DNA of 48,112 bases, taken from assembly GCA_018303105.1 (NCBI GenBank), contig JAGVYU010000012.1, positions 1 to 48,112 on the forward strand. The letters are read 5' to 3'. A model generated the notes under the pieces. That model was not told the origin of the DNA and did not search any database. It saw nothing but the letters and a program-made list of their open reading frames with translations. This DNA is from Candidatus Woesearchaeota archaeon. GTDB taxonomy: Archaea; Nanobdellota; Nanobdellia; Woesearchaeales; JAGVYU01. The translations under genes and the position numbers were made by a program. Positions 7,243-15,815 of the stretch are shown here, piece after piece; the stretch's first letter is position 1, and each line of letters begins with the position of its first letter.

Positions 7243-8442
7243 ATGCAAGTGGGCATTGTAGGCAAGGCGAACGTTGGAAAGTCAACATTTTTCAAAGCAG
7301 CAACACTGGCTGAAGTGGAGATCGCGAATTACCCTTTCGCAACGATTAAACCCAATACGGGCGTAGGGTATGTGAAAGTCCCGTGTGTGGATAAGGAGCT
7401 TAACACGCAGTGCAATCCAAGAGAAGGATTTTGCATTGAACATAATCGGTTTGTGCCCGTTCAGATGATAGACGTCGCAGGACTAGTCCCGGGTGCTCAT
7501 GAGGGCAAAGGCATGGGTAACCAGTTTCTCGATGACTTAAACCAGGCAGATGTACTTATTCACGTTGTTGACGCAGCGGGATCAACGAATGAAAAGGGGG
7601 AGTACCAGGCTCCAGGGTCAAATGATCCTATTAATGATATCAAATTCCTTGAGATTGAGCTCGACATGTGGTACCTAGGAATGATGAAGAAAGTCTGGGA
7701 ACGGTTCTCACGGCAGGTAACCCAAGAAAATCTTGAGAATTACAAGGCGATTGTCAAGCAGTTCTCAGGCCTCGGTGTGTCTGAGACGATTGCAAAAATA
7801 GCGATGAAGCAACTCAATCTGGAGAGTAAGAAGATCGGCCAGTGGAGTGAAGAGGAAACCTTCCATCTCGCGCAATTGTTAAGAAAGATGACGAAGCCCA
7901 TGATTATTGCTGCGAATAAGATTGATGTTTCTATCGCGCGGGAAAACCTGAAGCGCATGCAGCAGGCGTTTCCAGAGTATAAGATCATCGGATGTTCAGG
8001 AGATTCTGAGCTTGCGTTGAGGGAAGCCGCAAAGCACGGGCTCATCAAGTATATTCCGGGAGAAACGGAGTTCCATATTGTGGATGATGCAAAGCTGAGC
8101 GACAAGCAAAAGGCCGCCCTCGCATTTATCAAAAGCAATGTGCTCGACCCTATGGGAAGCACGGGTGTGCAGCATGTTCTGGACGCTGCCGTGTTCGAGC
8201 TGCTTAAATACATTGCCATCTTTCCCGGGGGAGTGCATAAGCTCGAAGACCAGTTTGGAAGAAGACTTCCCGATTGTTTTCTCATGCCTCCGGGAACGAC
8301 CGCGTTGAGTTTCGCGTTCAGAGTCCATACGGATCTTGGCACTCATTTCATTCGCGCAATAGACGTAAGAACAAAAATGGCCGTGGGAAAGGAACACCCC
8401 TTGAAACATCGGGATATTATTGAGATTGTGAGCGGCAAGTAA
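7243..8442 (+). CDS. YchF/Obg-related GTPase with C-terminal TGS domain
   Basis: A 399-residue translation-factor-class P-loop NTPase. G1 is GKANVGKST (residues 7-15), G3 is DVAGLVPGAHEG (from D77) and G4 is NKID in AANKIDVS. The C-terminal 75 residues form a TGS domain (PGGVHKLEDQFGRRLPDCFLMPPGTTA...). Insertions and overall pattern match the archaeal branch of YchF-like proteins, which bind ribosomes. Its 3' end overlaps the convergent murA by 26 bases. It is not expected to be part of the murein pathway. Confidence 0.9.
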   Translation: MQVGIVGKANVGKSTFFKAATLAEVEIANYPFATIKPNTGVGYVKVPCVDKELNTQCNPREGFCIEHNRFVPVQMIDVAGLVPGAHEGKGMGNQFLDDLNQADVLIHVVDAAGSTNEKGEYQAPGSNDPINDIKFLEIELDMWYLGMMKKVWERFSRQVTQENLENYKAIVKQFSGLGVSETIAKIAMKQLNLESKKIGQWSEEETFHLAQLLRKMTKPMIIAANKIDVSIARENLKRMQQAFPEYKIIGCSGDSELALREAAKHGLIKYIPGETEFHIVDDAKLSDKQKAALAFIKSNVLDPMGSTGVQHVLDAAVFELLKYIAIFPGGVHKLEDQFGRRLPDCFLMPPGTTALSFAFRVHTDLGTHFIRAIDVRTKMAVGKEHPLKHRDIIEIVSGK

Positions 8443-9676
8443 TATCCATTCCCAGCTTTTTGAGTTTTGCATCGAACATCATATAGCCCCTCTGGATATG
8501 CTCAATTCCTGATATCATTGTCGTATTCTCCGCAGCGCTCGCTGCCAGAACAAGCGCGGCTCCTGCGCGCAGGTCAGTTGCGGTTACGTTCGCTCCGGAG
8601 AGAGATGCCCCTCCAGGAATATGTGCTGCGTCTCCTTTGACCGTTATCCCGGCGCCTAAGCGGTTTAACTCATTGATATATGCAAAACGCTCCGAAAATA
8701 CAGTATCCTTAACAACGCTTTTTCCCGCTGCCCGGGCAAGCGCAGCCGCTACGATAGGCTGAAGATCCGTTGGAAATCCAGGATACGGCTTTGCCATGAT
8801 ATGCTGCCCTGTTAACGCTCTGTCGCGATACGCCCGCATGACATTTTGTTTTATCTCCGTTCGAATCCCCAGCGCATGCGCGATCTTGATCGGTGTTGCA
8901 AGATGCTCAGGATTCACATTCTGGATTCGAATGTCATTTCCTTGCAGCATTCCTGCGAGGAGAAGAAACGTTCCCGCTTCAATTCTGTCTGGAATGACAC
9001 GCATCCGGACTCCTGACAGCCTGGACACTCCGCTTATTTTCATAGTTCGGTTTTCTACTCCGATATCGACCCCAGCCGCCCTGAGGAAATCGACGAGCTG
9101 CATCGTTTCCGGTTCAATCGACGCGTTAGAAAGTATAGTAGTTCCCTCCGCACACGCAGCTGCGAGAAGGGCCTGCTGTGTCGCCCCTACACTTACGTGA
9201 GGGAAATCAATGCACGCCCCTTTAAGTTTTTTCGCGGTGAGTTCATACTGTCCATGCCTCACGCGTATGACTGCGCCCATTCTTCGGAATACGAGTTCAT
9301 GCAGGTCTGTTGGCCTGGGTCCTAAGATACATCCACCGGGAATGGCGATCGTCGCACGTCCCATCGTGCTGAGCAGCACGGATGCGAAGAGGATAGACGC
9401 GCGGAGCTTTCCCATATGTTCGTACGTTGCTGCAGCTGATGTGAGTTTATTCGCAAAGATTCGGATATGATCCTGTTGTGTTTTGATAGAGACTCCCAGC
9501 TCCTGAGCGATGGAAATCATATTGTCAATATCAGTTAGCGAAGGAATATCCTCAAGTACGCATGGTTTCCGTGTTAATACTGCCGCGGCAATGAGGGGAA
9601 GCGCAGCGTTTTTAGAGCCTGAGATACTCACTGATCCCTGTAATCGTTTTCCGCCTCTGATTACAAAGTTAGCCAT
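8417..9676 (-). CDS. murA: UDP-N-acetylglucosamine 1-carboxyvinyltransferase MurA
   Basis: MurA transfers enolpyruvate from PEP to UDP-GlcNAc, the first committed step of murein synthesis, in the cytoplasm. The 419-residue protein keeps the key residues: K22-N23 in SKNAALP, C116 in PGGCILGPRPTDLH (the PEP-binding cysteine that fosfomycin attacks) and D304 in GFPTDLQ. Their positions match E. coli MurA (22/23, 115, 305) almost exactly. The start MANFVIRGGK at 9676 has GGAGA nine bases upstream and overlaps the murB stop by 8 bases. Last gene of murG-murB-murA. The unrelated-pathway alternative, AroA, is excluded by the cysteine loop. Confidence 0.95.
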   Translation of the reverse strand: MANFVIRGGKRLQGSVSISGSKNAALPLIAAAVLTRKPCVLEDIPSLTDIDNMISIAQELGVSIKTQQDHIRIFANKLTSAAATYEHMGKLRASILFASVLLSTMGRATIAIPGGCILGPRPTDLHELVFRRMGAVIRVRHGQYELTAKKLKGACIDFPHVSVGATQQALLAAACAEGTTILSNASIEPETMQLVDFLRAAGVDIGVENRTMKISGVSRLSGVRMRVIPDRIEAGTFLLLAGMLQGNDIRIQNVNPEHLATPIKIAHALGIRTEIKQNVMRAYRDRALTGQHIMAKPYPGFPTDLQPIVAAALARAAGKSVVKDTVFSERFAYINELNRLGAGITVKGDAAHIPGGASLSGANVTATDLRAGAALVLAASAAENTTMISGIEHIQRGYMMFDAKLKKLGMDITCRSQSQ

Positions 9677-10538
9677 ATGGAATAATCTCCACTTCAGGCT
9701 GCAACAGCACACCTGATTTCTTTTTTACGGTTTTTTGAATGTGGCGGATAAGCCATACAATGTCACGCGACGTGGCATTTCCCGTATTCACTATCCAGTT
9801 TGCGTGATGCTCGGACACTTTAGCTCCTCCTTTTTGAAACCCCTTTAATCCTGCTGCTTCAATAAGCTGCCATGCTTTCCTGCTCTTTGGATTAATAAAG
9901 GTAGATCCAGCACTGGGCTCACTGAGGGGTTGTGTTTGAGTTCGATAGATTAGGGTTTGTTTTATCGTCGCTTGAATAAAGGTGTTTGGCTTGCTCACGA
10001 GTTTAAATGTTGCCTCAACGATAATATGACCCCGCATTCCTCTATGATACGCAAATGAGAGTTTTGATTTGGGCAGTATTTTTGTCCCTTGAGGTGTAAG
10101 CACCGTCACACTCTCTAAGACATCACTCGTCTGCACGCCATATGCTCCCACATTATTTGCGACTGCTCCCCCGACGCTTGCCGGGATTCCTATTAATTTC
10201 TCCAAACCCGAGAGATTATGGGCTGCGCATTTCAAGATAAGGCTTGATAAGGGCAATCCAGCTCCGACGCGTACGCGCTTGCCAGAGAACGTGAGGGCCA
10301 TGAGCTTTTTGAGCGAGATCACGCATCCCTTATACCCCTTGTCGGAGAAGATAAGATTTGAACCTCTCCCCAGGATAACATAGCGTATGTGCTCCTTGCG
10401 CAGCCGTGCAATAAGAGATTGAAGTTCTTGAACATTCTCAGGCGTAGCAAAGTATGATGCTGGTCCTCCCACCTTCATGGTTGTGTGGTGTGATAAGGGT
10501 TCTTTTTCCCGGACATTACGGCTTTTTAGTGCGTGCAT
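9669..10538 (-). CDS. murB: UDP-N-acetylenolpyruvoylglucosamine reductase MurB
   Basis: MurB reduces the MurA product to UDP-MurNAc using FAD and NADPH. The 289-residue protein shows FAD-domain motifs GRGSNLIFSD (57-66) and GIPASVGGAVANNVGAYG (117-134). Catalytic positions are present: R166 in FAYHRG, S212 in PSAGSTFINP and E282 in LQPEVEI. The length and the GLKGFQKGGAKVSEHHANWIVN segment fit the shorter type II MurB. The start codon lies inside the end of murG (23-base overlap), and the end overlaps murA, so translation is likely coupled. Confidence 0.95.
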   Translation of the reverse strand: MHALKSRNVREKEPLSHHTTMKVGGPASYFATPENVQELQSLIARLRKEHIRYVILGRGSNLIFSDKGYKGCVISLKKLMALTFSGKRVRVGAGLPLSSLILKCAAHNLSGLEKLIGIPASVGGAVANNVGAYGVQTSDVLESVTVLTPQGTKILPKSKLSFAYHRGMRGHIIVEATFKLVSKPNTFIQATIKQTLIYRTQTQPLSEPSAGSTFINPKSRKAWQLIEAAGLKGFQKGGAKVSEHHANWIVNTGNATSRDIVWLIRHIQKTVKKKSGVLLQPEVEIIPYG

Positions 10539-11571
10539 GATCGTTCAGTATTGTTTTAACAATGAGGGGCGTTGGGTTGCCGGGTAGGCATGCTGCGCAT
10601 GCGTTGGACATCGCTCGTAACCTCTTCTGCGTAAGCAAGCGCAAGGTGGGAAGTAGCTCCTTATGAAGCCGTTGCGACGGAATCATGATAGCGGTTCCTT
10701 TATGCGCGGCGTACAGCGCATTATACAACTGGTGGTTGTCCTTCACGTGCGGATGCGGAACGATGATTGCGGGTTTTCGCGCTGCCCATAATTCAACAAG
10801 GCTTGTCGCTCCTGCCCTGCATAGAACAACGTCTGCAGCTGCGTAATAAGCGCTGAGGTCTGCCAAAAAGTCCCGTACAATCATTTGTTTATATGTACTG
10901 TATTTCGGAAGCAGGGGATCATAATATTTTTTTCCCGTGACGTGAATAATGAAGATGTGTTTCTTCTTTAATCGAGGGAGAATGCTGCATACTGCCTCAT
11001 TAATGTCCTTCGCTCCATTCGTGCCTCCAAATGCGAGGAGGACAAACGTGTGTCTGGGGATGCGGAGTTTCTTACGTGATCGTGCTTGGGAAAGATGGAA
11101 GAGATGGGATGCCACGGGATTTCCGCAGAGCATTGTTTTCGATTTGAAATATCGCTCTGGTCCTGGCAGGAATGCAATGTTCAATTTGGAAAACCTGCTC
11201 AGGAGCCGGTTTGCTCGTCCCGGCAGCGCGTTTTGCTCGAAGAGGTATACGGGAATGCGAAGCGATCGCGCAGCGAGCACCGCCGGAATAGTAAAGTATC
11301 CCCCCATGCTGAGGACAATCCCGATTTTTTTTTGTTTTAGAATGGTTCTCGCGTCAAGATACGCTTTCGATAGCTGCATGAGAAACCGAGGAGTTTCAAT
11401 AAGCGTATGCTTCGCTTCAAGATCAAGCAGGAAAGGGGTTCCGGACACATAAGGCTTCATGGCACGGTCCGTGAGATAAAAGACATTATGGCGCTTTCGC
11501 AGCGTCTGTGCGAGCACATTCCCCGGCTTGACATGGCCCAATGTTCCCCCCGCCACGATTGCAATGCGCAT
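10516..11571 (-). CDS. murG: UDP-GlcNAc:lipid I N-acetylglucosaminyltransferase MurG
   Basis: MurG adds GlcNAc to lipid I to give lipid II at the inner membrane face. The 351-residue GT28 protein (E. coli MurG has 355) contains GGTLGHVKPG (residues 8-17), SMGGYFTIP, EQNALPGRANRLLSRF, FGGTNGA, the UDP-GlcNAc site CRAGATSLVEL and VPHPHVKDNHQLYNA. The start is MRIAIVAGG at 11571, not the longer frame to 11637, because the TATA-like box TTTATAAA (11593-11600) lies 26 bases before it. First gene of the murG-murB-murA operon. Confidence 0.95.
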   Translation of the reverse strand: MRIAIVAGGTLGHVKPGNVLAQTLRKRHNVFYLTDRAMKPYVSGTPFLLDLEAKHTLIETPRFLMQLSKAYLDARTILKQKKIGIVLSMGGYFTIPAVLAARSLRIPVYLFEQNALPGRANRLLSRFSKLNIAFLPGPERYFKSKTMLCGNPVASHLFHLSQARSRKKLRIPRHTFVLLAFGGTNGAKDINEAVCSILPRLKKKHIFIIHVTGKKYYDPLLPKYSTYKQMIVRDFLADLSAYYAAADVVLCRAGATSLVELWAARKPAIIVPHPHVKDNHQLYNALYAAHKGTAIMIPSQRLHKELLPTLRLLTQKRLRAMSNACAACLPGNPTPLIVKTILNDHARTKKP

Positions 11572-11592
11572 GATATGATGACAGATCGCTGA

Positions 11593-11600
11593 TTTATAAA
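11593..11600 (-). promoter_or_regulatory. TATA-like box of the murGBA operon
   Basis: TTTATAAA is centred 26 bases before the murG ATG at 11571 and decides that start over upstream in-frame Met codons. It predicts a leaderless murG mRNA. Confidence 0.65.
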
Positions 11601-11660
11601 GATAGTGGACCATAGCGGATCGAGATTGCGTAAACACTGGGCTATTTAAGAATGCGGTAA

Positions 11661-11670
11661 ACTTATAAAA
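11661..11670 (+). promoter_or_regulatory. TATA-like box for the swivel-domain gene
   Basis: ACTTATAAAA is centred about 31 bases before the ATG at 11697, giving a leader of about five bases. It is divergent from the murG promoter. Confidence 0.5.
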
Positions 11671-11696
11671 CCAAGCTGTGTTTCTAAGGGGGACGT

Positions 11697-12044
11697 ATGA
11701 AAAAAACAGGCCCTGTTTTAACGGGAATAGGTGCGAGCGCTGGCATCGCGGAAGGATTCGTTAAGATCGTGGAGGGAATACGAGACATATCAAAATTTAA
11801 CGAGGGGGATATTTTGGTGACGGAAATCACTGAACCTTCGATGGTGATAATGATGAATAAGGCTGCGGCCATTGTAACAAATCTGGGTGGGATAACCTCT
11901 CATCCGGCTATACTTGCCCGTGAGCTCGGGATCCCCTGTGTTGTTGCAACCAAAACGGCTACGACCATGCTGAAGGAAGGAATGAAAGTTAAAGTTGACG
12001 GGACCAAGGGTGAGGTCTACATCGCTGAAGATGATAAAGAATAA
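11697..12044 (+). CDS. Stand-alone PEP-utilising phosphohistidine swivel domain
   Basis: The 115-residue protein is a single mobile domain as found in PEP synthase, pyruvate phosphate dikinase and PTS enzyme I. The conserved GGITSHPAILARELGIPCVV carries the phospho-acceptor histidine H69. No ATP-grasp or TIM-barrel partner domain is fused. It sits between the murGBA and mraY operons and overlaps the next gene by 14 bases. Since MurA consumes PEP, a role in PEP or phosphoryl transfer linked to wall synthesis is possible but only inferred from position. Confidence 0.85.
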   Translation: MKKTGPVLTGIGASAGIAEGFVKIVEGIRDISKFNEGDILVTEITEPSMVIMMNKAAAIVTNLGGITSHPAILARELGIPCVVATKTATTMLKEGMKVKVDGTKGEVYIAEDDKE

Positions 12045-13131
12045 CCAGCAGCAGTATCCTGAATGGATAGATGAGTTTGCTAGATCGTTTCATCATGCCT
12101 TTAAAAAAATGGTTCCTACAAGCTGGGGTCCTGTTGACGGGTGGGCGCTGCTCTCGCATCTGAATGGCTCTTTTATAAGGAAACTTCATCAGTCGGTTAA
12201 GAAGGTAAAAGAAAAAGAGACCTCTATAAAAGAAGTTGCTGAGAGTTTTTCTTGCCCTTCAACACTACGTCTTGCTTTATATTTTCTCGCCCTTGAATAT
12301 CAGTTCCAAAGCGACAAGGATAAAAAGCAATTCAAAGAGATAATAGAGTTTTTTATTGATGTTCTTAAAGAGATGATCAGAGAAGATATTTTTGCATATG
12401 ATAGAAACATCACACATACCTCCGAGGAAATAAAAAATATCGTAAACAGTACTCCATGGATAAAAGCAGACATTCCCATGGCAAAGGAGGTTGGAAAATT
12501 ATATAGTAGCTTAGCTTCTTTGGTGTATGCAGAGTATAGGGATTTTTTCCCCCAAGATGCACATGATATTTATGGACCCTATGATGTATCGAGCAAATTC
12601 GGGAACGAAGCAATCCTCCTTATAAAGCACTTCATAAAAATTCGCCCTAAGGAAATATGGCCAGATCTCAAATCTTCCTATGATGATGTAAAAATATTTC
12701 AGGTGCTGAAGCACGTTAAATTCAGTTGTGAAGTTATTGGTATGCATTCTCTTTATGAAGGAGATATTGTGAGGAATACCGTTGCACTAGCAGTAAGGAT
12801 TAACAACAAATTCGTTGATGATATACGTGAGGTCGGGCGTGCTCATGAAGAGATTGCCAGAATCGCCACCGACCATTCACGGGTATATGGGGACATGTCC
12901 GAGGCAGAAGTAAAACTTAAGTTTTTGGAATGGTTATGCTACCAGTTCTTTGGATTCTTCCGGATAGCGAATGTTGACTGGCGTCCTACTCAGGAAATGA
13001 TGAGGAGTGTTAAAGATAAGCAAATTCCGAATAGATGTGAAATTAAAGAATTTCCATCATGGGAAGAATACCGCTCAAGTAAGAACTTTGAAATCTTCTG
13101 GTTAAAAGATTTGTACCATAACAGTCATTGA
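12031..13131 (+). CDS. Hypothetical protein, operon partner of the swivel domain
   Basis: The 366-residue protein starts MIKNNQQQYPEWIDEFARSF at 12031, inside the end of the swivel-domain gene. It is helical, rich in aromatic and charged residues, with no signal peptide or transmembrane segment and no ATP-grasp or barrel motif that I can see. It may be the protein that charges or reads the phosphohistidine (inference from the overlap only). Its lower GC suggests a different origin or weaker constraint than the mur genes. It ends 28 bases from the convergent mraY. Confidence 0.7.
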   Translation: MIKNNQQQYPEWIDEFARSFHHAFKKMVPTSWGPVDGWALLSHLNGSFIRKLHQSVKKVKEKETSIKEVAESFSCPSTLRLALYFLALEYQFQSDKDKKQFKEIIEFFIDVLKEMIREDIFAYDRNITHTSEEIKNIVNSTPWIKADIPMAKEVGKLYSSLASLVYAEYRDFFPQDAHDIYGPYDVSSKFGNEAILLIKHFIKIRPKEIWPDLKSSYDDVKIFQVLKHVKFSCEVIGMHSLYEGDIVRNTVALAVRINNKFVDDIREVGRAHEEIARIATDHSRVYGDMSEAEVKLKFLEWLCYQFFGFFRIANVDWRPTQEMMRSVKDKQIPNRCEIKEFPSWEEYRSSKNFEIFWLKDLYHNSH

Positions 13132-13158
13132 AAAAAATGAAGAAAAAAAGGACACACG

Positions 13159-14049
13159 CTAGAGTGAAGCAACAACAAAAACAAGAGTTAAAGTGAGGGT
13201 GAATATCCAAGATGTGACTGCGATCGTCTGCTCCCCCCATCCAAGCCGGAGAAGCACATAGTGAAATGGCGCGATGGGGAAAAGAGTTCTCCCAAGAACC
13301 ATTCGGGAAAGGATTTGAACAATTGATGTTCCTCCTTCTATAACAATAAAAAGTCCAGCGATAAAAACGAAATATTTGAGCTTTGCGAAGATCGCAATCA
13401 TCGCGAGGAGTGATCCCAATAAGCTGGCCCCCGCGTCTCCCATGAACAATTTCGCGCGCGGAGCATTAAACACAAGAAAACCCGCGGTTGCTCCAATCAC
13501 TGCAAGGACAAATGGTACAAGAGCTGTTGACGCAATGGCCAGGAGTATGAAAAACAGGCCTGAGAGGATAATGATAAAGTTCCCCGCGGCCATGCCATCC
13601 AAACCGTCTGTAATGTTGAATGCGTTCACGAAAAATACGAGGAATAATCCGTTAAACAGGAGATATGGGATGCTTCTTGACGTGGTATAATAAAAAACGA
13701 TGCAGAACGCGACTGCGAGAATGAATTGAAGGATGAGTCGAGTTCTCCAGCGCAATCCCGTCGCGCTTCTCCGCGTGATCTTCAGGGCATCATCGGTTAC
13801 GCCTATCGCAAAAAAGAGTGTGGCAAAAACGAGGATGATAAAATAGTCTGACGTATAGAGGAAAGGTAGAGAGGCAACAAGCGCAAGCAATATGATGATG
13901 CCACCCATCGTCGGCGTTCCTTGTTTCTTCTTGAATGACTGTAAGAGCACGAATTCTTTAATTCCAATCTTGCGTGCAAGAGGAATATAGAAGAGTCCAA
14001 ACAGTACACAGAGGATTAGAGGTACAAAAAAGCTAAGCGCCATACTCAT
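13159..14049 (-). CDS. mraY: Phospho-N-acetylmuramoyl-pentapeptide transferase MraY
   Basis: MraY moves phospho-MurNAc-peptide from UDP to the lipid carrier, forming lipid I. The 296-residue polytopic membrane protein has the MraY-specific KKKQGTPTMGG (40-50), the Mg site D86-D87, NAFNITDGLDGMA (142-153) and the catalytic segment FMGDAGASLLG with D205. The terminal PFHHH motif is reduced to PFHYV, keeping only the first His (H263). TPTMGG separates it from WecA/GlcNAc-1-P transferases. A TATA-like box (14071-14079) is 26 bases before the ATG, inside the murF end, so it may be transcribed alone as well as with murF. Confidence 0.93.
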   Translation of the reverse strand: MSMALSFFVPLILCVLFGLFYIPLARKIGIKEFVLLQSFKKKQGTPTMGGIIILLALVASLPFLYTSDYFIILVFATLFFAIGVTDDALKITRRSATGLRWRTRLILQFILAVAFCIVFYYTTSRSIPYLLFNGLFLVFFVNAFNITDGLDGMAAGNFIIILSGLFFILLAIASTALVPFVLAVIGATAGFLVFNAPRAKLFMGDAGASLLGSLLAMIAIFAKLKYFVFIAGLFIVIEGGTSIVQILSRMVLGRTLFPIAPFHYVLLRLGWGEQTIAVTSWIFTLTLTLVFVVASL

Positions 14050-14072
14050 GAACTGTAGCTCAGAATGCGGAT

Positions 14073-15815
14073 TTATAAGGTTTTGGGCACTTTCAGGAAG
14101 GGCGTGGGATCCACGGGGATTTTGTTCTTTCGTACCTCAAAATGGAGATGTGTGTAATCATAAACGGTTCCATCTGAGGGTACATTTCCTGTTCTTCCCA
14201 CATATCCAATGCACTCACCGACTCGCACAGTTCTTGGATGACCCTCGAAACTGTCCAAATGTGCGTACCAAAACTCAAAATGTCCGCGCGCGACAATAAC
14301 CGTGTTCCCATAAAGATCCGATATCTCGTGGCGCATACGTCCACGTGCCACGGAGTATACCGGGTCTTTCGCATCCGCAGGCAAATCAATCCCTGTATGA
14401 TAATCGCCGCCTCGTGCCGCCATATAGTATCCAATCGGACGTGGCACCACATGTGCAGCAAGTGGATATGCTTTCGTGTTTGAGTTGTGTTTAATTTGGC
14501 TTGCGAATGTGTCAAGCCCAACCATGCGCGACCCTTTGAGGAGGATAGCATCTCCTGGTTTTGTGTAGGAGAACAGCGCTTTGGTAAGGAGTTCTTTAGT
14601 TGCGCAGAGAGTATATTGGAGATTGCTCTTCCTGAGTACCTTGGCGGTAGTGCGAACATGTTCACCTAACAGAAAAATATGGTCGAATGGAGCTCTAGCA
14701 ATGATGCCTGCTGCTTCTTCATGTTTTTTCGCAGTCCATTTTCCAAGCTCGGCCATATCCCCAAATACAATTAACTTTCTTCTTTTTCTTGTGATCGCAA
14801 CAAACGCCCCTACCGCATTTGCGAGGGATGCGAGATTCGCGTTGTATGAGTCGTTGTAGATGAGCACGTCATTAACAAAGAAGACCTGAGACCTGCCCTG
14901 AAGAGGGAGATAATTGAGCATTGCGTTCTGGATATCCCGTGAGGAAATGGAAAACTGCGATGCAACTGCGATCGCTGCGAGTGTATTGAGCACGTTATGC
15001 GTTCCAGGCACGGGAATCCGCAGCGTAAAAGATTCTCCTGGAGTGTTCACGCGACCGTTCGTAGCTCCGTCTGGAAGTATCCGAATCGAATGAGCTCGAA
15101 TGTGTGCATCAGGGTGTATTCCAAACGTGACAACTTTTGTTTTTGCAAGCGCGTGCATGGCGTCATAATATGGAGAATCCCTATTGAGCACAATGATCGA
15201 ATGCTTGACTGTGTTCAAGTAGCGTATAAGCTCTGTTTTGGCTTCGAAAATCGCCTTCTGAGATCCAAAAGCGCCAATGTGCGCATCATGAATGTTTGTA
15301 ATAATCCCAATAGACGGTTTAGACATCCTGCACCGATGCATGATCTCTCCCTTCTTGGATACGCCTGCCTCCAGAACGGCGATATCATGGTGTGAGGTTA
15401 AGCGGCTCAATGTCAGGGGAAATCCCTGCTCACTATTGAAGTTTCCGGCGGTTTTCAGCACAGAATATTGTGTGCTGAGCATGAGCGCGAGCATTTCCTT
15501 CGTCGTTGTTTTCCCATTGCTGCCGGTTATAAACACAAGCGGTATGCGAGTACGGGCTCTTCGGAACGCTGCAACATCATCAATGGCTTCTTGAACACTG
15601 GCCACACGAATAATTCGCTTGTCCTTCGGAGCTTGTTTTTTGTTTGTAAAGATATATGCTGCTCCCCTCGTGAGCGCATCTTCAACATAGTCGTTTCCAT
15701 CAACATATCTCCCTTTAAACGCGCAAAAAATGTCTCCTTTTTTGATTAGTCTTGAATCTATCTGTAAACGTGCATGAAGGGCTGCAGTTTTTGAGAGACG
15801 GCTAAGCACGCTCAT
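14073..15815 (-). CDS. murF: MurF ligase fused to M23 (LytM-type) endopeptidase
   Basis: Residues 1-440 form a Mur ligase of the MurF type, which adds D-Ala-D-Ala to UDP-MurNAc-tripeptide: P-loop TGSNGKTTT (97-105), LEAGVSKKGEI (148-157), YNDSYNANLASLANAV (320-334) and FGDMAELG (351-358). Residues about 455-575 form an M23 metallopeptidase with all zinc/catalytic residues: H473 and D477 in HTGIDLP, H519 in YAHLD, and HLH 556-558 in YTHLHFEV. The frame is continuous with no stop or shift. MurF acts in the cytoplasm and M23 enzymes normally act outside, and there is no signal peptide, so the fusion's location is puzzling. The start overlaps the FemAB gene by 14 bases. Confidence 0.92.
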   Translation of the reverse strand: MSVLSRLSKTAALHARLQIDSRLIKKGDIFCAFKGRYVDGNDYVEDALTRGAAYIFTNKKQAPKDKRIIRVASVQEAIDDVAAFRRARTRIPLVFITGSNGKTTTKEMLALMLSTQYSVLKTAGNFNSEQGFPLTLSRLTSHHDIAVLEAGVSKKGEIMHRCRMSKPSIGIITNIHDAHIGAFGSQKAIFEAKTELIRYLNTVKHSIIVLNRDSPYYDAMHALAKTKVVTFGIHPDAHIRAHSIRILPDGATNGRVNTPGESFTLRIPVPGTHNVLNTLAAIAVASQFSISSRDIQNAMLNYLPLQGRSQVFFVNDVLIYNDSYNANLASLANAVGAFVAITRKRRKLIVFGDMAELGKWTAKKHEEAAGIIARAPFDHIFLLGEHVRTTAKVLRKSNLQYTLCATKELLTKALFSYTKPGDAILLKGSRMVGLDTFASQIKHNSNTKAYPLAAHVVPRPIGYYMAARGGDYHTGIDLPADAKDPVYSVARGRMRHEISDLYGNTVIVARGHFEFWYAHLDSFEGHPRTVRVGECIGYVGRTGNVPSDGTVYDYTHLHFEVRKNKIPVDPTPFLKVPKTL

